Virus record (IMG/VR): IMGVR_UViG_3300044800_000429
Location: 1 to 23,983 of that record
From: a virus
Length of the DNA: 23,983 nt
Strand: one strand, 5' to 3'
Below the pieces are notes generated by a model. That model saw only the letters and a program-made list of their open reading frames with translations, ran no database searches and was not told where the DNA came from. The position numbers and the translations under genes are program-made. Shown piece after piece: positions 1-6,435 of this stretch (positions are counted from its first letter, which is position 1; every line of letters begins with the position of its first letter).

Positions 1-663
1 TTAATCAAACCCGTACATTTTTCTGATCTGCTTTCTCTCATTCTCACAATCTTTATTGAGGCTCTCAAGGTCGTGGAGGATATCGGCCCTACTCGAAGAA
101 CCCGGGAAATTCCTTCTCCACTGACGATCCAGTTCATCTCTCTTCTTTTGGCACCTCTCGTCAAGCTCAGCGACCGCCTCCTTCATTCGGCGATAATTTC
201 GATCCCGTATCGCTTTTTCTTCACGCTCGACTTCGCTCTTTACTTTCTCATCCGTATCGCTGGCAGCGCGGTTTTCGCCTTCTCCTTCCTTCTCCCCCCT
301 GATCTGCCTTCTAAGTTCGACGCCGTTCAAAATGATCGTATAATCATTCTTTATCTCTAGGGGCATCCTTATGACCTTTCCAGTCTTCTCGGTAAGTTTA
401 AGATAAAATTGCCCATCATTGCCCCACACCTCATATCTCCCGCAAGAGGTGGTCAAGGAATCACGCGTCTCCCCACCGCAGTACTGGTCACCCCTCCCAA
501 AAATAAAGAGGATAACATTTCCATTGGCTCGCCTCGCCGACGCCCAATGCCCGCCATCGCGGCAGAGAAACGTCTCGGCACTTCCCTCTCTATCGGCAGA
601 GAAGTTGGCCTGGCTTGCGAGGGAAATGCTCACCACCATTAGCACAGCCATCCCTATTCTCAT
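1..663 (-). CDS. Secreted hypothetical protein co-transcribed with the repressor
   Basis: 220-residue protein of unknown function. The N-terminus (MRIGMAVLMVVSISLASQA) looks like a cleavable Sec signal peptide, so export is likely. The mature N-terminal half carries four Cys residues (roughly positions 34-74), which could form disulfides. From about residue 120 the protein is very rich in Glu, Lys and Arg and reads as a charged coiled coil. The start overlaps the stop of the repressor gene by four bases (ATGA), so the two are translationally coupled and the gene would be expressed in the lysogen. That position, outside the lytic operons and with the repressor, is typical of a lysogenic-conversion (moron) gene; this role is inference. 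I recognise no family. The stop codon lies at the very edge of the window. Confidence 0.8.
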   Translation of the reverse strand: MRIGMAVLMVVSISLASQANFSADREGSAETFLCRDGGHWASARRANGNVILFIFGRGDQYCGGETRDSLTTSCGRYEVWGNDGQFYLKLTEKTGKVIRMPLEIKNDYTIILNGVELRRQIRGEKEGEGENRAASDTDEKVKSEVEREEKAIRDRNYRRMKEAVAELDERCQKKRDELDRQWRRNFPGSSSRADILHDLESLNKDCENERKQIRKMYGFD

Positions 664-1220
664 TTTAAATCACCCTCCTCAAGGTCTGATTCTTTTTGGT
701 CCATAGCCCGCAGAAAGGCTTCAACATTGGACTCCAGCCCTACCACAATCCAGTCGATTCCACTGTCGAAGATTTTCAGGACCTTATTAATGAACTCTCT
801 TTTGCGGGCATTCTCTGGAAGTCGCTTCTCGAATTTAGCATTTGGAGGCTCGGCGACCAGGGTCCAGTCTTTTTCTCTCTTACCATAACGATGTTCTCCG
901 GTCAAAATCAAGGTGGCTACGATGCGGGTCTCGACTTTTTCAATCACATTTCCCGGAACTCCTTCTACCATGAGAGCCCTTTCTATCTCGTCCAACTGAT
1001 GGGAAACTACTTTGCGGATGATCGGGTATGCCGCTGACCCAAATTTTTTTTCGAGCCTCCTGCAGAACTCAAGGGATGGACTCTGCCTCCCCGTTACGAG
1101 GTTGGAGATATATCCTTGCTCGAACCCTCCCAACATATCTCCAAACTTCTCTTGGGTGAGCTTTCTTTCCCCTAAAAATTGTTTAATTAATTCGCCTATT
1201 TCCCTGAAATCGTCATTCAT
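660..1220 (-). CDS. Phage repressor, HTH XRE/CI-like
   Basis: 186-residue regulator with an N-terminal XRE-type helix-turn-helix at about residues 20-62 (LTQEKFGDMLGGFEQGYISN, then a recognition helix region ending near RQSPSLEF). It is divergent from the early operon and is the expected lysogeny repressor, equivalent in position to Mu c. The rest of the protein (about residues 70-186) matches no family I recognise, and I see no clear LexA-type Ser/Lys autoprotease signature. I chose the ATG at 1220 (MNDDFREIG). The reading frame stays open further upstream to 1280, but those codons would run across the promoter/operator region. There is no good Shine-Dalgarno before this ATG. Its stop overlaps the start of the downstream secreted protein. 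Confidence 0.85.
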   Translation of the reverse strand: MNDDFREIGELIKQFLGERKLTQEKFGDMLGGFEQGYISNLVTGRQSPSLEFCRRLEKKFGSAAYPIIRKVVSHQLDEIERALMVEGVPGNVIEKVETRIVATLILTGEHRYGKREKDWTLVAEPPNAKFEKRLPENARKREFINKVLKIFDSGIDWIVVGLESNVEAFLRAMDQKESDLEEGDLK

Positions 1221-1233
1221 AGTAAAAAAACTA

Positions 1234-1262
1234 TTGACAAGATATAGTAAATTTGCTATATA
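1234..1262 (+). promoter_or_regulatory. Early lytic promoter (sigma70-like)
   Basis: A perfect -35 hexamer TTGACA (1234-1239) is followed after 17 bp by TATATA (1257-1262). Transcription would start at about 1269-1270, only one or two bases before the ATG at 1271, so the first transcript may be leaderless. The promoter faces the transposase operon and overlaps the operator-like inverted repeat at 1243-1260. Confidence 0.75.
1243..1260. promoter_or_regulatory. Inverted-repeat operator candidate
   Basis: TATAGTAAATTTGCTATA is symmetric at 16 of 18 positions (TATAG-n-AAATTT-n-CTATA). It covers the spacer and the start of the -10 of the early promoter. It is followed by an overlapping perfect 10-bp palindrome, GCTATATAGC, at 1255-1264. 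Both lie between the two divergently transcribed HTH genes, the expected place for binding by the repressor or the Ner/Cro-like protein. Occupancy is inference. Confidence 0.6.
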
Positions 1263-1270
1263 GCTATACC

Positions 1271-1480
1271 ATGACATCAACAGAAATAAAAATTCTACTT
1301 TTAAGAGATGGAATAACTCAAACCTCCATCGCTAAAAAAATCGGCGTCACCCTCGGTTTCGTCAACCAAATAATAAACGGACAGCGCCGTACAAGGCGCG
1401 TGAGGATGGCCATAGCCAAAGCCGTTGGGAGACGGGTCGAGGATCTATGGCCATCCAAGTCCTTTAAAAAAGCTGCTTAA
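1271..1480 (+). CDS. Small HTH regulator, Ner/Cro-like
   Basis: 69-residue DNA-binding protein consisting almost entirely of a helix-turn-helix (TQTSIAKKIGVTLGFVNQII, about residues 17-36) and a basic tail. It is the first gene of the early operon and divergent from the repressor, the place of Ner in Mu and Cro in lambdoid phages. It probably shuts down repressor and early transcription. I chose the ATG at 1271. The frame is open to a TTG at 1253, but that lies inside the promoter. No Shine-Dalgarno precedes the ATG, and the predicted transcription start almost coincides with it, which suggests leaderless translation. Confidence 0.8.
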   Translation: MTSTEIKILLLRDGITQTSIAKKIGVTLGFVNQIINGQRRTRRVRMAIAKAVGRRVEDLWPSKSFKKAA

Positions 1481-1520
1481 TCACTCTATAAATTTTTTTG
1501 GCTTTTTGCAATAGCAAATT

Positions 1521-1973
1521 ATGGGAAAGAATTGCCATCCTAACCAATTTTCGCTCCTCGATTTGCTCAAGGATCTCCGGCCAAAAGACACTGAATTTTC
1601 ATCATTTAATATAGACCTTCGTTTCCGCAAGGCCCTCCACGATGCCATAAAATCATCCCATCTCTCCCGCGAGCAAATTGCCATGAAGATGTCTGAACTC
1701 CTCGGAAGAGAGGTTACCAAGGACATGATCGACTCCTGGACGGCCGAGAGTCGCGAGGGAATGAACAATATCTGGGCCGTGAATCTTCCGGCCTTTTGTC
1801 ATGTGGTCGAATCCATAGAGCCCTTGAGGATCCTCGCAGATTTAAATGGTTGCTATGTGATCCAGGGCCCGGAAGCTCTCGATCTGGAATTAAAGAAAAT
1901 ATGGGACCAAAGAAAAATCCTGGACGAGAGAGAACGGTCCATCAAAATACATAAACAGGGGATGGGTAAATGA
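1521..1973 (+). CDS. Hypothetical early protein upstream of transposase
   Basis: 150-residue soluble protein of unknown function between the Ner-like gene and the transposase. Residues about 30-75 (FRKALHDAIKSSHLSREQIA, then KMSELLGREVTKDMIDSWTA) read like a helical HTH-like domain. The C-terminus is a charged helix (about residues 118-150). Proteins of similar size and position occur in other Mu-like phages, so a role in transposition or early control is plausible but unproven. The ATG lacks a strong Shine-Dalgarno and follows a T-rich stretch and a small TTTGC/GCAAA hairpin at 1505-1518. The stop overlaps the transposase ATG by four bases. Confidence 0.8.
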   Translation: MGKNCHPNQFSLLDLLKDLRPKDTEFSSFNIDLRFRKALHDAIKSSHLSREQIAMKMSELLGREVTKDMIDSWTAESREGMNNIWAVNLPAFCHVVESIEPLRILADLNGCYVIQGPEALDLELKKIWDQRKILDERERSIKIHKQGMGK

Positions 1974-4318
1974 AGCAACTTTTCACAACGGACGAGGCGA
2001 TCAAGATCCTCGGGATCTCATACCACGCACTCATTAAACGGTTTCAACGCGGGAAAATTGAGGGCGAGTTTATTCCAGGAAACCGCGGCGGCAAATCCGG
2101 ACAGATCCTTAAGGTATGGATTGATGATGATCTGGATTCCCACTTACGCGAGAAAGACAAAAAAGAAAAAGACCGCACCCGCATCCACCCCATACCGGTT
2201 CGTTACGGGGTAAACCGCGGCGAACCCGGGTGCCATGTGGTCACGCAAATTGTGAATGGAGAACCGATGAACCCAACAGGGTGTCACCAAGGGTTGGTCA
2301 TGAGCGATCCGACTTACCGTGCGAATAGGATCTGTGACCCTCTCCCGTTGGAGCGGGGAGACGGGCGAGAGTGCGACGCGAGCACGGACCCGACACCCGA
2401 TAATATAAAACAGGAGCAAGACCCGGAAGATCCCGCGCGCCAGTGCGCTCCAGCGACGCACGGGATCAATCTTCCGGCGGTCCTGGATTCCAACTTTCGC
2501 AGGAATGACAAATCCCTCCGTATTGCCAACCTCCGGTTCGCCCTGATCCAGGCATTTAATGAAGAGGCCGCGAAGAATCACCGGCCGCGCAAAGAAATCA
2601 TCAACAGTTTTCTCGTTCGCTACCACACAGGGCTTCTCCTCCCAGACATCCACGCAGAACTTAAAAAAATAAAACGCTCCACATTATATAACTGGCTTCA
2701 ACTTTACGACCAGGGCGGCCTCGATGCCCTCGTCCCGCAATACGGCGGCCAGCAAGGCTCGAACATCCTCCCGGGCGAAAAAGACTTCCTGCTAAAATTC
2801 CTTCTTAACCAAAATCAACCCAAAATCTCCGACGGCATCAGGGAATGCAAACGCTATCTTGGTGAATACTCCACCACTGGACCTTCGGCACTCAGGCGAT
2901 TTATCAACGATTTCAAGACGAACCATCACGACACCTGGACACTCAAACGAAAAGGCGAGAAAGCATGGAACGATGAAGACGCGCCCTATCAGGACCGCGA
3001 TCCCATGTTTCTCAACGTCGGCGATGTCATCGTTGCCGATGGCCACAAACTCAACCTCCACGTTATCGACCCCCTCAACGGGAAAAAACGGCGCGCCGTG
3101 CTCGTGCTCTTCTGGGATTGGAAAAGCACTTATCCTCTCGGATGGGAGATCATGTTCTCCGAGAATATTCAATGCATTGCCGTGGCGCTAAGAAACGCCC
3201 TGCTTACCCTCGGAAAAATCCCCGGAAACATATATATAGACAACGGCCGGGCCTTCCTCGCAAAAATCTTCACCCGAAAAATTCGAATCGAAGAGACCGA
3301 GATCCCCGGCATGATCGCACGGTTAGGTTCTCAATACCGCAGGGCCATGCCTTATCATGGCCAGTCGAAGCCCATCGAACGCTTCTTCCTTATTATTAAT
3401 GATAGACTCGAGCGGCGCCTGCCCTCCTATACCGGCGCTTCTATTAATGATAAGCCGGCCTACCTGCTTAGAAATGAGAAACTGGCAAGACAACTCCATG
3501 ACGACTGGGTCCCCACAGTCGATGACGTATTCAACATCATGCTTCAGTGGAGGGAGGAATATATCGATGAGCCAAGGCCACGCCGCCAGGGACTAACGGC
3601 AAGGCAGATTTTTGACGATGGCAAGGGCGCGGGCCTCGATCCGAAGGCCCTTTGCTTCCTGATGATGGCGGTGGAGGTCAAGAGGGTTAGCCGCAGCCGT
3701 TTCACCTTTGCCGGCATCGATTGGGAAGGCCCCTGCATCTATGGATATAGAGGGAGAATTCTGATTCGTTATTCTCTTTCCGATTTCAGCAAAATCTACG
3801 CCTTCGATACAAATGATCGTTATATGGGAGAGGTCACGCAATGCGGCAAGGCCGATCCCATCAAGGACTGGCAGGCGGCCAAACAAATTGTTGCTGCGAG
3901 AAGGAAACTCAAAAAACATACTAAAGAATTTGCCGCATTCCTCGTCGAGGGCCGCAAAAATCCCGATCTCATTGATTACATCGAAGCCGAGGAGGCAAAT
4001 CAGCCCCAGGCCAAGAAGTTTTTGCCTTTCGTTGATTCAAACGCGGCAGAGTCCGCTGAAGGGGCAGGCACGGGGACTTCCAATCAGGAGGTCCCCGCCC
4101 AGCCTGATATGCGCCCCCGCTGGAAATATGATTACGAGAAATATGACTGGCTCATGGAGCAGGCAACGTTGACGACCGATGACCGCAAATGGATTGAGGA
4201 TTACAGGGTCAACTCATCACTATACAAACATTTAGTATTCAAGGACGCCGAAGAATTAGACCGAAAAACGATAGGGGGTACTAATGAGAGATCACTTCGT
4301 AGTGACCAAATCGATTAA
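1970..4318 (+). CDS. Mu-type DDE transposase (MuA-like)
   Basis: 782-residue DDE recombinase that would carry out integration and replicative transposition of the phage. Residues 1-60 are a Mu-type winged-helix DNA-binding domain (TTDEAIKILGISYHALIKRF). A second helical DNA-binding region lies at about 185-265 (KRSTLYNWLQLYDQGGLDAL). The catalytic RNase-H-like core follows, with likely catalytic residues D357 (VIVADGHKL), D424 (IYIDNGRAF) and E470 (SKPIERFF). The D-D distance of 67 equals that of MuA (D269-D336); the D-E distance of 46 is shorter than in MuA (56). The C-terminus should contact the MuB-like ATPase. Residues about 65-180 are a low-complexity, Pro/Gly/Asp-rich linker whose DNA consists of palindromic repeats; see the repeat entry and finding. 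The start overlaps the preceding stop (ATGA). Confidence 0.95.
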   Translation: MKQLFTTDEAIKILGISYHALIKRFQRGKIEGEFIPGNRGGKSGQILKVWIDDDLDSHLREKDKKEKDRTRIHPIPVRYGVNRGEPGCHVVTQIVNGEPMNPTGCHQGLVMSDPTYRANRICDPLPLERGDGRECDASTDPTPDNIKQEQDPEDPARQCAPATHGINLPAVLDSNFRRNDKSLRIANLRFALIQAFNEEAAKNHRPRKEIINSFLVRYHTGLLLPDIHAELKKIKRSTLYNWLQLYDQGGLDALVPQYGGQQGSNILPGEKDFLLKFLLNQNQPKISDGIRECKRYLGEYSTTGPSALRRFINDFKTNHHDTWTLKRKGEKAWNDEDAPYQDRDPMFLNVGDVIVADGHKLNLHVIDPLNGKKRRAVLVLFWDWKSTYPLGWEIMFSENIQCIAVALRNALLTLGKIPGNIYIDNGRAFLAKIFTRKIRIEETEIPGMIARLGSQYRRAMPYHGQSKPIERFFLIINDRLERRLPSYTGASINDKPAYLLRNEKLARQLHDDWVPTVDDVFNIMLQWREEYIDEPRPRRQGLTARQIFDDGKGAGLDPKALCFLMMAVEVKRVSRSRFTFAGIDWEGPCIYGYRGRILIRYSLSDFSKIYAFDTNDRYMGEVTQCGKADPIKDWQAAKQIVAARRKLKKHTKEFAAFLVEGRKNPDLIDYIEAEEANQPQAKKFLPFVDSNAAESAEGAGTGTSNQEVPAQPDMRPRWKYDYEKYDWLMEQATLTTDDRKWIEDYRVNSSLYKHLVFKDAEELDRKTIGGTNERSLRSDQID
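2334..2509. repeat. Palindromic repeats inserted in the transposase gene
   Basis: Three palindrome-like blocks lie inside the transposase linker. At 2338-2372, CCCTCTCCCG and a GC-rich hairpin end in CGGGCGAGAG. At 2425-2475, GGAAGATCCCG pairs with CGGGATCAATCTTCC across a GC-rich loop. At 2482-2509, CCTGGATTCC pairs with AGGAATGAC, the widespread GATTCC/GGAATGAC-type bacterial intergenic repeat. All stay in frame. The family likeness of the third block is from general knowledge of such repeats; the blocks themselves are read directly. Confidence 0.6.
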
Positions 4319-4958
4319 GAAATTTCAGGATGGCATCGATCATATCAATCATAAACTCAAGGGCGTCGAGCGGATGCTCCTCGCAACCGGCGAGCCTGGT
4401 CTCGGAAAGACCGAGGCATCGATCCGGTACTGCGCCATGAACGGCGCGGTGCTGATTCGCACTCTCGAGATGATGACCGGTCCCTGGCTGCTCCGGACCA
4501 TCGTCTCCGAGCTCGGGGGATCCCCGTATCACCGATCTGACAAAAATTTCGAGCTCATCAAGCAACTCCTCGCGAGCAAACCCCGAACAATCATCTTTGA
4601 CGAGGTTGACCGGTTCACGCGGAAGCCCGATATCCTCGAGACACTTCGCGACATCCACGACATCGCCCATTGCCCAATGGTCTTCGTGGGTGAGGAGATG
4701 GCGGACAAAAAACTCATGAACAATCGCCGCCTCTACCGCCGCTTCGTCGAGATCGTGCGTTTTGAAAAACTCGATACTGAAGGGGTCAAGAAATTCCTCG
4801 AGGAAATGAGCACGGTCAAATACCAGAACGATGCGGTCGACCAGATCGCCAAAGACAGCAACGGCAAAATCTCAGAGATCATCACCATGATCCACCACTC
4901 AGAAAACTGGGCGAGCCGCAACGACGCCAAAAGTATATCCGCAAAGGATTTGAGATGA
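4284..4958 (+). CDS. MuB-like AAA ATPase, transposition target activator
   Basis: 224-residue P-loop ATPase that in Mu-like phages binds target DNA and activates the transposase. Walker A is GEPGLGKT (residues 36-43) and Walker B is IIFDE (103-107). A VFVGEE segment near residue 133 and the Arg-rich NRRLYRRF look like sensor and arginine-finger regions. Mu B is about 312 residues with an N-terminal HTH of about 60 residues; here the protein starts directly at the ATPase domain, so that HTH is missing. The gene starts inside the 3' end of the transposase gene (35-bp overlap), behind an AGGGGG Shine-Dalgarno, in the usual A-B coupling. Confidence 0.9.
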   Translation: MRDHFVVTKSIKKFQDGIDHINHKLKGVERMLLATGEPGLGKTEASIRYCAMNGAVLIRTLEMMTGPWLLRTIVSELGGSPYHRSDKNFELIKQLLASKPRTIIFDEVDRFTRKPDILETLRDIHDIAHCPMVFVGEEMADKKLMNNRRLYRRFVEIVRFEKLDTEGVKKFLEEMSTVKYQNDAVDQIAKDSNGKISEIITMIHHSENWASRNDAKSISAKDLR

Positions 4959-5437
4959 CCAGCCGGAAGCAGATCATCAAGGACACTATCTTAAAGCGCC
5001 GGGGATTCTTTTCGCTCGACCAGATCGTTTTTGAAACTCATTATCCCCGCAACGCCGTCAGAGACATCCTTGCCGCCTTCGTCGCGGAGAGGGTGATCAC
5101 CGGCTCCATTGGCCGCCGGCCCAGAGGGGCCTCTGGCCCGGAGGGCTGCCCCGGAATATATCGGGTGAACCAGTCAGAGGAGGGCGAGGGGATCGCACTG
5201 AATCGGATGTGGAAAGTCATTCGTTACAAGGGAATATTCGAACTGGCCGATCTTATTAAACTGGCAAATGTGAAACGTGAGACGGCGCGCTCATTCATTA
5301 AGACGCTTCGAAAGGGCGGATTCATCAACCCGAGCAAACCCACGGGTCGAGGGGTTTTCTGGACGCTTGTTAAAGACCCTGGACCGAGAAGGCCGTATGT
5401 GGGAGACCAGGTGAAACGCAAAACGCATAGCGCATAG
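4955..5437 (+). CDS. Winged-helix DNA-binding protein with embedded repeat
   Basis: 160-residue protein that looks like two winged-helix modules: residues about 5-55 (GFFSLDQIVFETHYPRNAVR) and about 85-145 (FELADLIKLANVKRETARSF). Between them the segment GRRPRGASGPEGCPG is encoded by a copy of the GC-rich repeat (5111-5150), so the linker was built by a repeat. The last codons (KRKTHSA) come from an ACGCATAGCGCATA-type microrepeat. It is coupled to the ATPase gene by an ATGA overlap and belongs to the transposition/early operon. A regulatory or replication-accessory role is likely; I cannot name a family. Confidence 0.8.
   Translation: MTSRKQIIKDTILKRRGFFSLDQIVFETHYPRNAVRDILAAFVAERVITGSIGRRPRGASGPEGCPGIYRVNQSEEGEGIALNRMWKVIRYKGIFELADLIKLANVKRETARSFIKTLRKGGFINPSKPTGRGVFWTLVKDPGPRRPYVGDQVKRKTHSA
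5111..5150 (+). repeat. GC-rich hairpin repeat, copy 1 (in CDS)
   Basis: It begins GGCCGCCGGCCCAGAGGGG and continues CCTCTGGCCCGGAGGG. It lies in frame inside the wHTH gene and is translated as RRPRGASGPEG. The same sequence returns almost unchanged at 22432-22468 and 17339-17375. Confidence 0.85.
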
Positions 5438-5441
5438 GGCA
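5417..5441. repeat. Tandem GCATA microrepeat
   Basis: AAACGCATAGCGCATAGGGC contains three imperfect GCATAG units. It spans the last codons of the wHTH gene and the gap to the next start. Confidence 0.5.
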
Positions 5442-5448
5442 TAACGAA

Positions 5449-5619
5449 ATGAGAGTAAAAATTTTAGATCAGTCAATTTGTTTGCTCGGAGAGGGTAATG
5501 AGGTTTTAAAAATTCTCAAGCCAAAAGAGGTCTTGGTGCTCATAAAAGATTTACAACGTTCGCTATTTGACTATAAAAATTTAACGGGCAAAAAGATTGA
5601 CGAACCGCAGTGCTATTAA
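5449..5619 (+). CDS. Small hypothetical protein (56 aa)
   Basis: Short open frame starting MRVKILDQSICLLGEG and ending KKIDEPQCY. It has normal amino-acid composition and a good fit between its neighbours: it starts 11 bases after one stop and ends 10 bases before the next start. The middle (EVLKILKPKEVLVLIKDL) reads as amphipathic helices. No family is recognised. The Shine-Dalgarno is weak and partly in the GCATA repeat, so the start is less sure than the frame. Confidence 0.55.
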   Translation: MRVKILDQSICLLGEGNEVLKILKPKEVLVLIKDLQRSLFDYKNLTGKKIDEPQCY

Positions 5620-5629
5620 GGAGGCAATC

Positions 5630-5836
5630 ATGCAAGTCCGAAATACTTCAAGAATCGTAAATACGCCAGAACAAATTGTGCGAGAGTTTCGGATCAGAGA
5701 TCGCGGGGTAAGGATTGAATTTCCCGTATCTAAAGAACCTGTGTCAAAACTCGAGCGGGCGATTCAAATATTTCTGATCTTCGCCTTTGGCTATGGATTT
5801 GGGTACCTTCATCATTTTCTCGTCACGGCCCGATAG
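5630..5836 (+). CDS. Small membrane-anchored hypothetical protein
   Basis: 68-residue protein with a soluble N-terminal part (about 1-45) and one hydrophobic C-terminal segment (AIQIFLIFAFGYGFGYLHHF), presumably in the inner membrane. The ATG at 5630 has a strong AAGGAGG Shine-Dalgarno, which overrules an earlier TTG in frame. No known family; a middle-operon gene of unknown role. Confidence 0.7.
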   Translation: MQVRNTSRIVNTPEQIVREFRIRDRGVRIEFPVSKEPVSKLERAIQIFLIFAFGYGFGYLHHFLVTAR

Positions 5837-5888
5837 AAACGAAGTTTCACACGGGCCACGGCGAGATGACACTATACAGATGTTTAGT

Positions 5889-5924
5889 GGCTTCCGGCCC
5901 GTAGGGCCTACGGCCCGGAGGGAG
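5889..5924 (+). repeat. GC-rich hairpin repeat, copy 2 (upstream of start)
   Basis: It consists of GGCTTCCGGCCCGTAGGG followed by CCTACGGCCCGGAGGGAG. It ends in a GGAGGGAG Shine-Dalgarno seven bases before the ATG at 5932. The halves GGCCCGTAGGGCC and CTACGGCCC are partly self-complementary. Confidence 0.85.
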
Positions 5925-5931
5925 ATAAGTA

Positions 5932-6195
5932 ATGGAAATCAAAGGAGCGCTCACGATGGCGAAAGACGAGGGACGAGAGACGAGAGACGAAGGGCGTGAG
6001 GATCTCCGGTATTATCTCTCCTGTCCGCTGCGGAAGGGTCACCCTCGAATCGCAGTGACGGTCTGCCATAAACAAAAGTGCCTCTGGTTGACGACCGACG
6101 GCGGGAAAATGAAATGCGGTTACGGCGATCCAAATGCCAGTGTGGGCAATCGCCCCAAAATCAAAAAAATCTCACGTGATGACTTCCGGCCCTGA
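5932..6195 (+). CDS. Small Cys-containing protein with repeat-derived ends
   Basis: 87-residue protein. Residues about 30-60 carry CPL, CHKQKC and KMKC cysteines, a possible zinc knuckle. The N-terminus KDEGRETRDEGRED is encoded by a tandem GACGAGAGACGAG microrepeat. The C-terminal FRP and the TGA stop come from the next GC-rich repeat. The ATG at 5932 has the repeat-borne Shine-Dalgarno; an alternative in-frame ATG at 5956 has its own AAGGAG and would shorten the protein by eight residues. Function unknown. Confidence 0.65.
   Translation: MEIKGALTMAKDEGRETRDEGREDLRYYLSCPLRKGHPRIAVTVCHKQKCLWLTTDGGKMKCGYGDPNASVGNRPKIKKISRDDFRP
5957..5999. repeat. Tandem GACGAGR microrepeat (in CDS)
   Basis: Imperfect units of GACGAGAGACGAG lie near the 5' end of the small Cys protein gene and encode DEGRETRDEGRED. 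This type of short tandem repeat is usually intergenic. Confidence 0.6.
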
Positions 6196-6231
6196 GGGCC
6201 TACGGCCCGGCCTCCGGCTCGGAGAGAGGGA
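6182..6231 (+). repeat. GC-rich hairpin repeat, copy 3
   Basis: CTTCCGGCCCTGAGGGCC is followed by TACGGCCCGGCCTCCGGCTC and GGAGAGAGGG. It supplies the last codons and TGA stop of the upstream gene and a purine-rich stretch ahead of the next gene. Confidence 0.8.
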
Positions 6232-6245
6232 GTGATCTAAAATCA

Positions 6246-6280
6246 GATGGGGAGATGGGGAGGTCGGGAGATGGGGAGTG
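6246..6280. repeat. Tandem GATGGGGA microrepeat
   Basis: Units of GATGGGGAGATGGGGAG, then TCGGGAGATGGGGAG. The repeat contains both candidate ATG starts (6247 and 6271) of the zinc-ribbon gene. Confidence 0.6.
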
Positions 6281-6435
6281 TTCAAGAAAGAGTCCAGGAA
6301 TTTTTAGAATCGTGGCGACACGTCGCCGCGGTGGAGACTGCATTCTGCTCATGTTGCGGAACAGAACTCTCGGATGGAAATTTCGCCCTGATCGATGGGA
6401 TACTTTATTGTTTTAAATGCAGGCCGAAACCATGA
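6271..6435 (+). CDS. Zinc-ribbon microprotein
   Basis: 54-residue protein with two Cys pairs, CSCC near residue 26 and CFKC near residue 48, the classic four-Cys zinc-ribbon layout. The N-terminus is helical (VQERVQEFLESWRHVAAVET). The ATG at 6271 has GGGGAGG seven bases upstream. An in-frame ATG at 6247 would add eight residues read from the microrepeat and has no good Shine-Dalgarno. The stop overlaps the next start by four bases. The role is unknown; small zinc ribbons in phages are often nucleic-acid or protein adaptors. Confidence 0.7.
   Translation: MGSVQERVQEFLESWRHVAAVETAFCSCCGTELSDGNFALIDGILYCFKCRPKP

Noticed and set aside
1-60. Left phage end with transposase binding sites
   Set aside because: Only the 3' end of a gene is visible; no repeated end-type motif or host junction can be identified.
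2144-2653. Minus-strand frames with a VIPAKVGIQ pattern
   Set aside because: This is the usual spurious translation of a palindromic repeat. The plus-strand transposase frame is the real gene.
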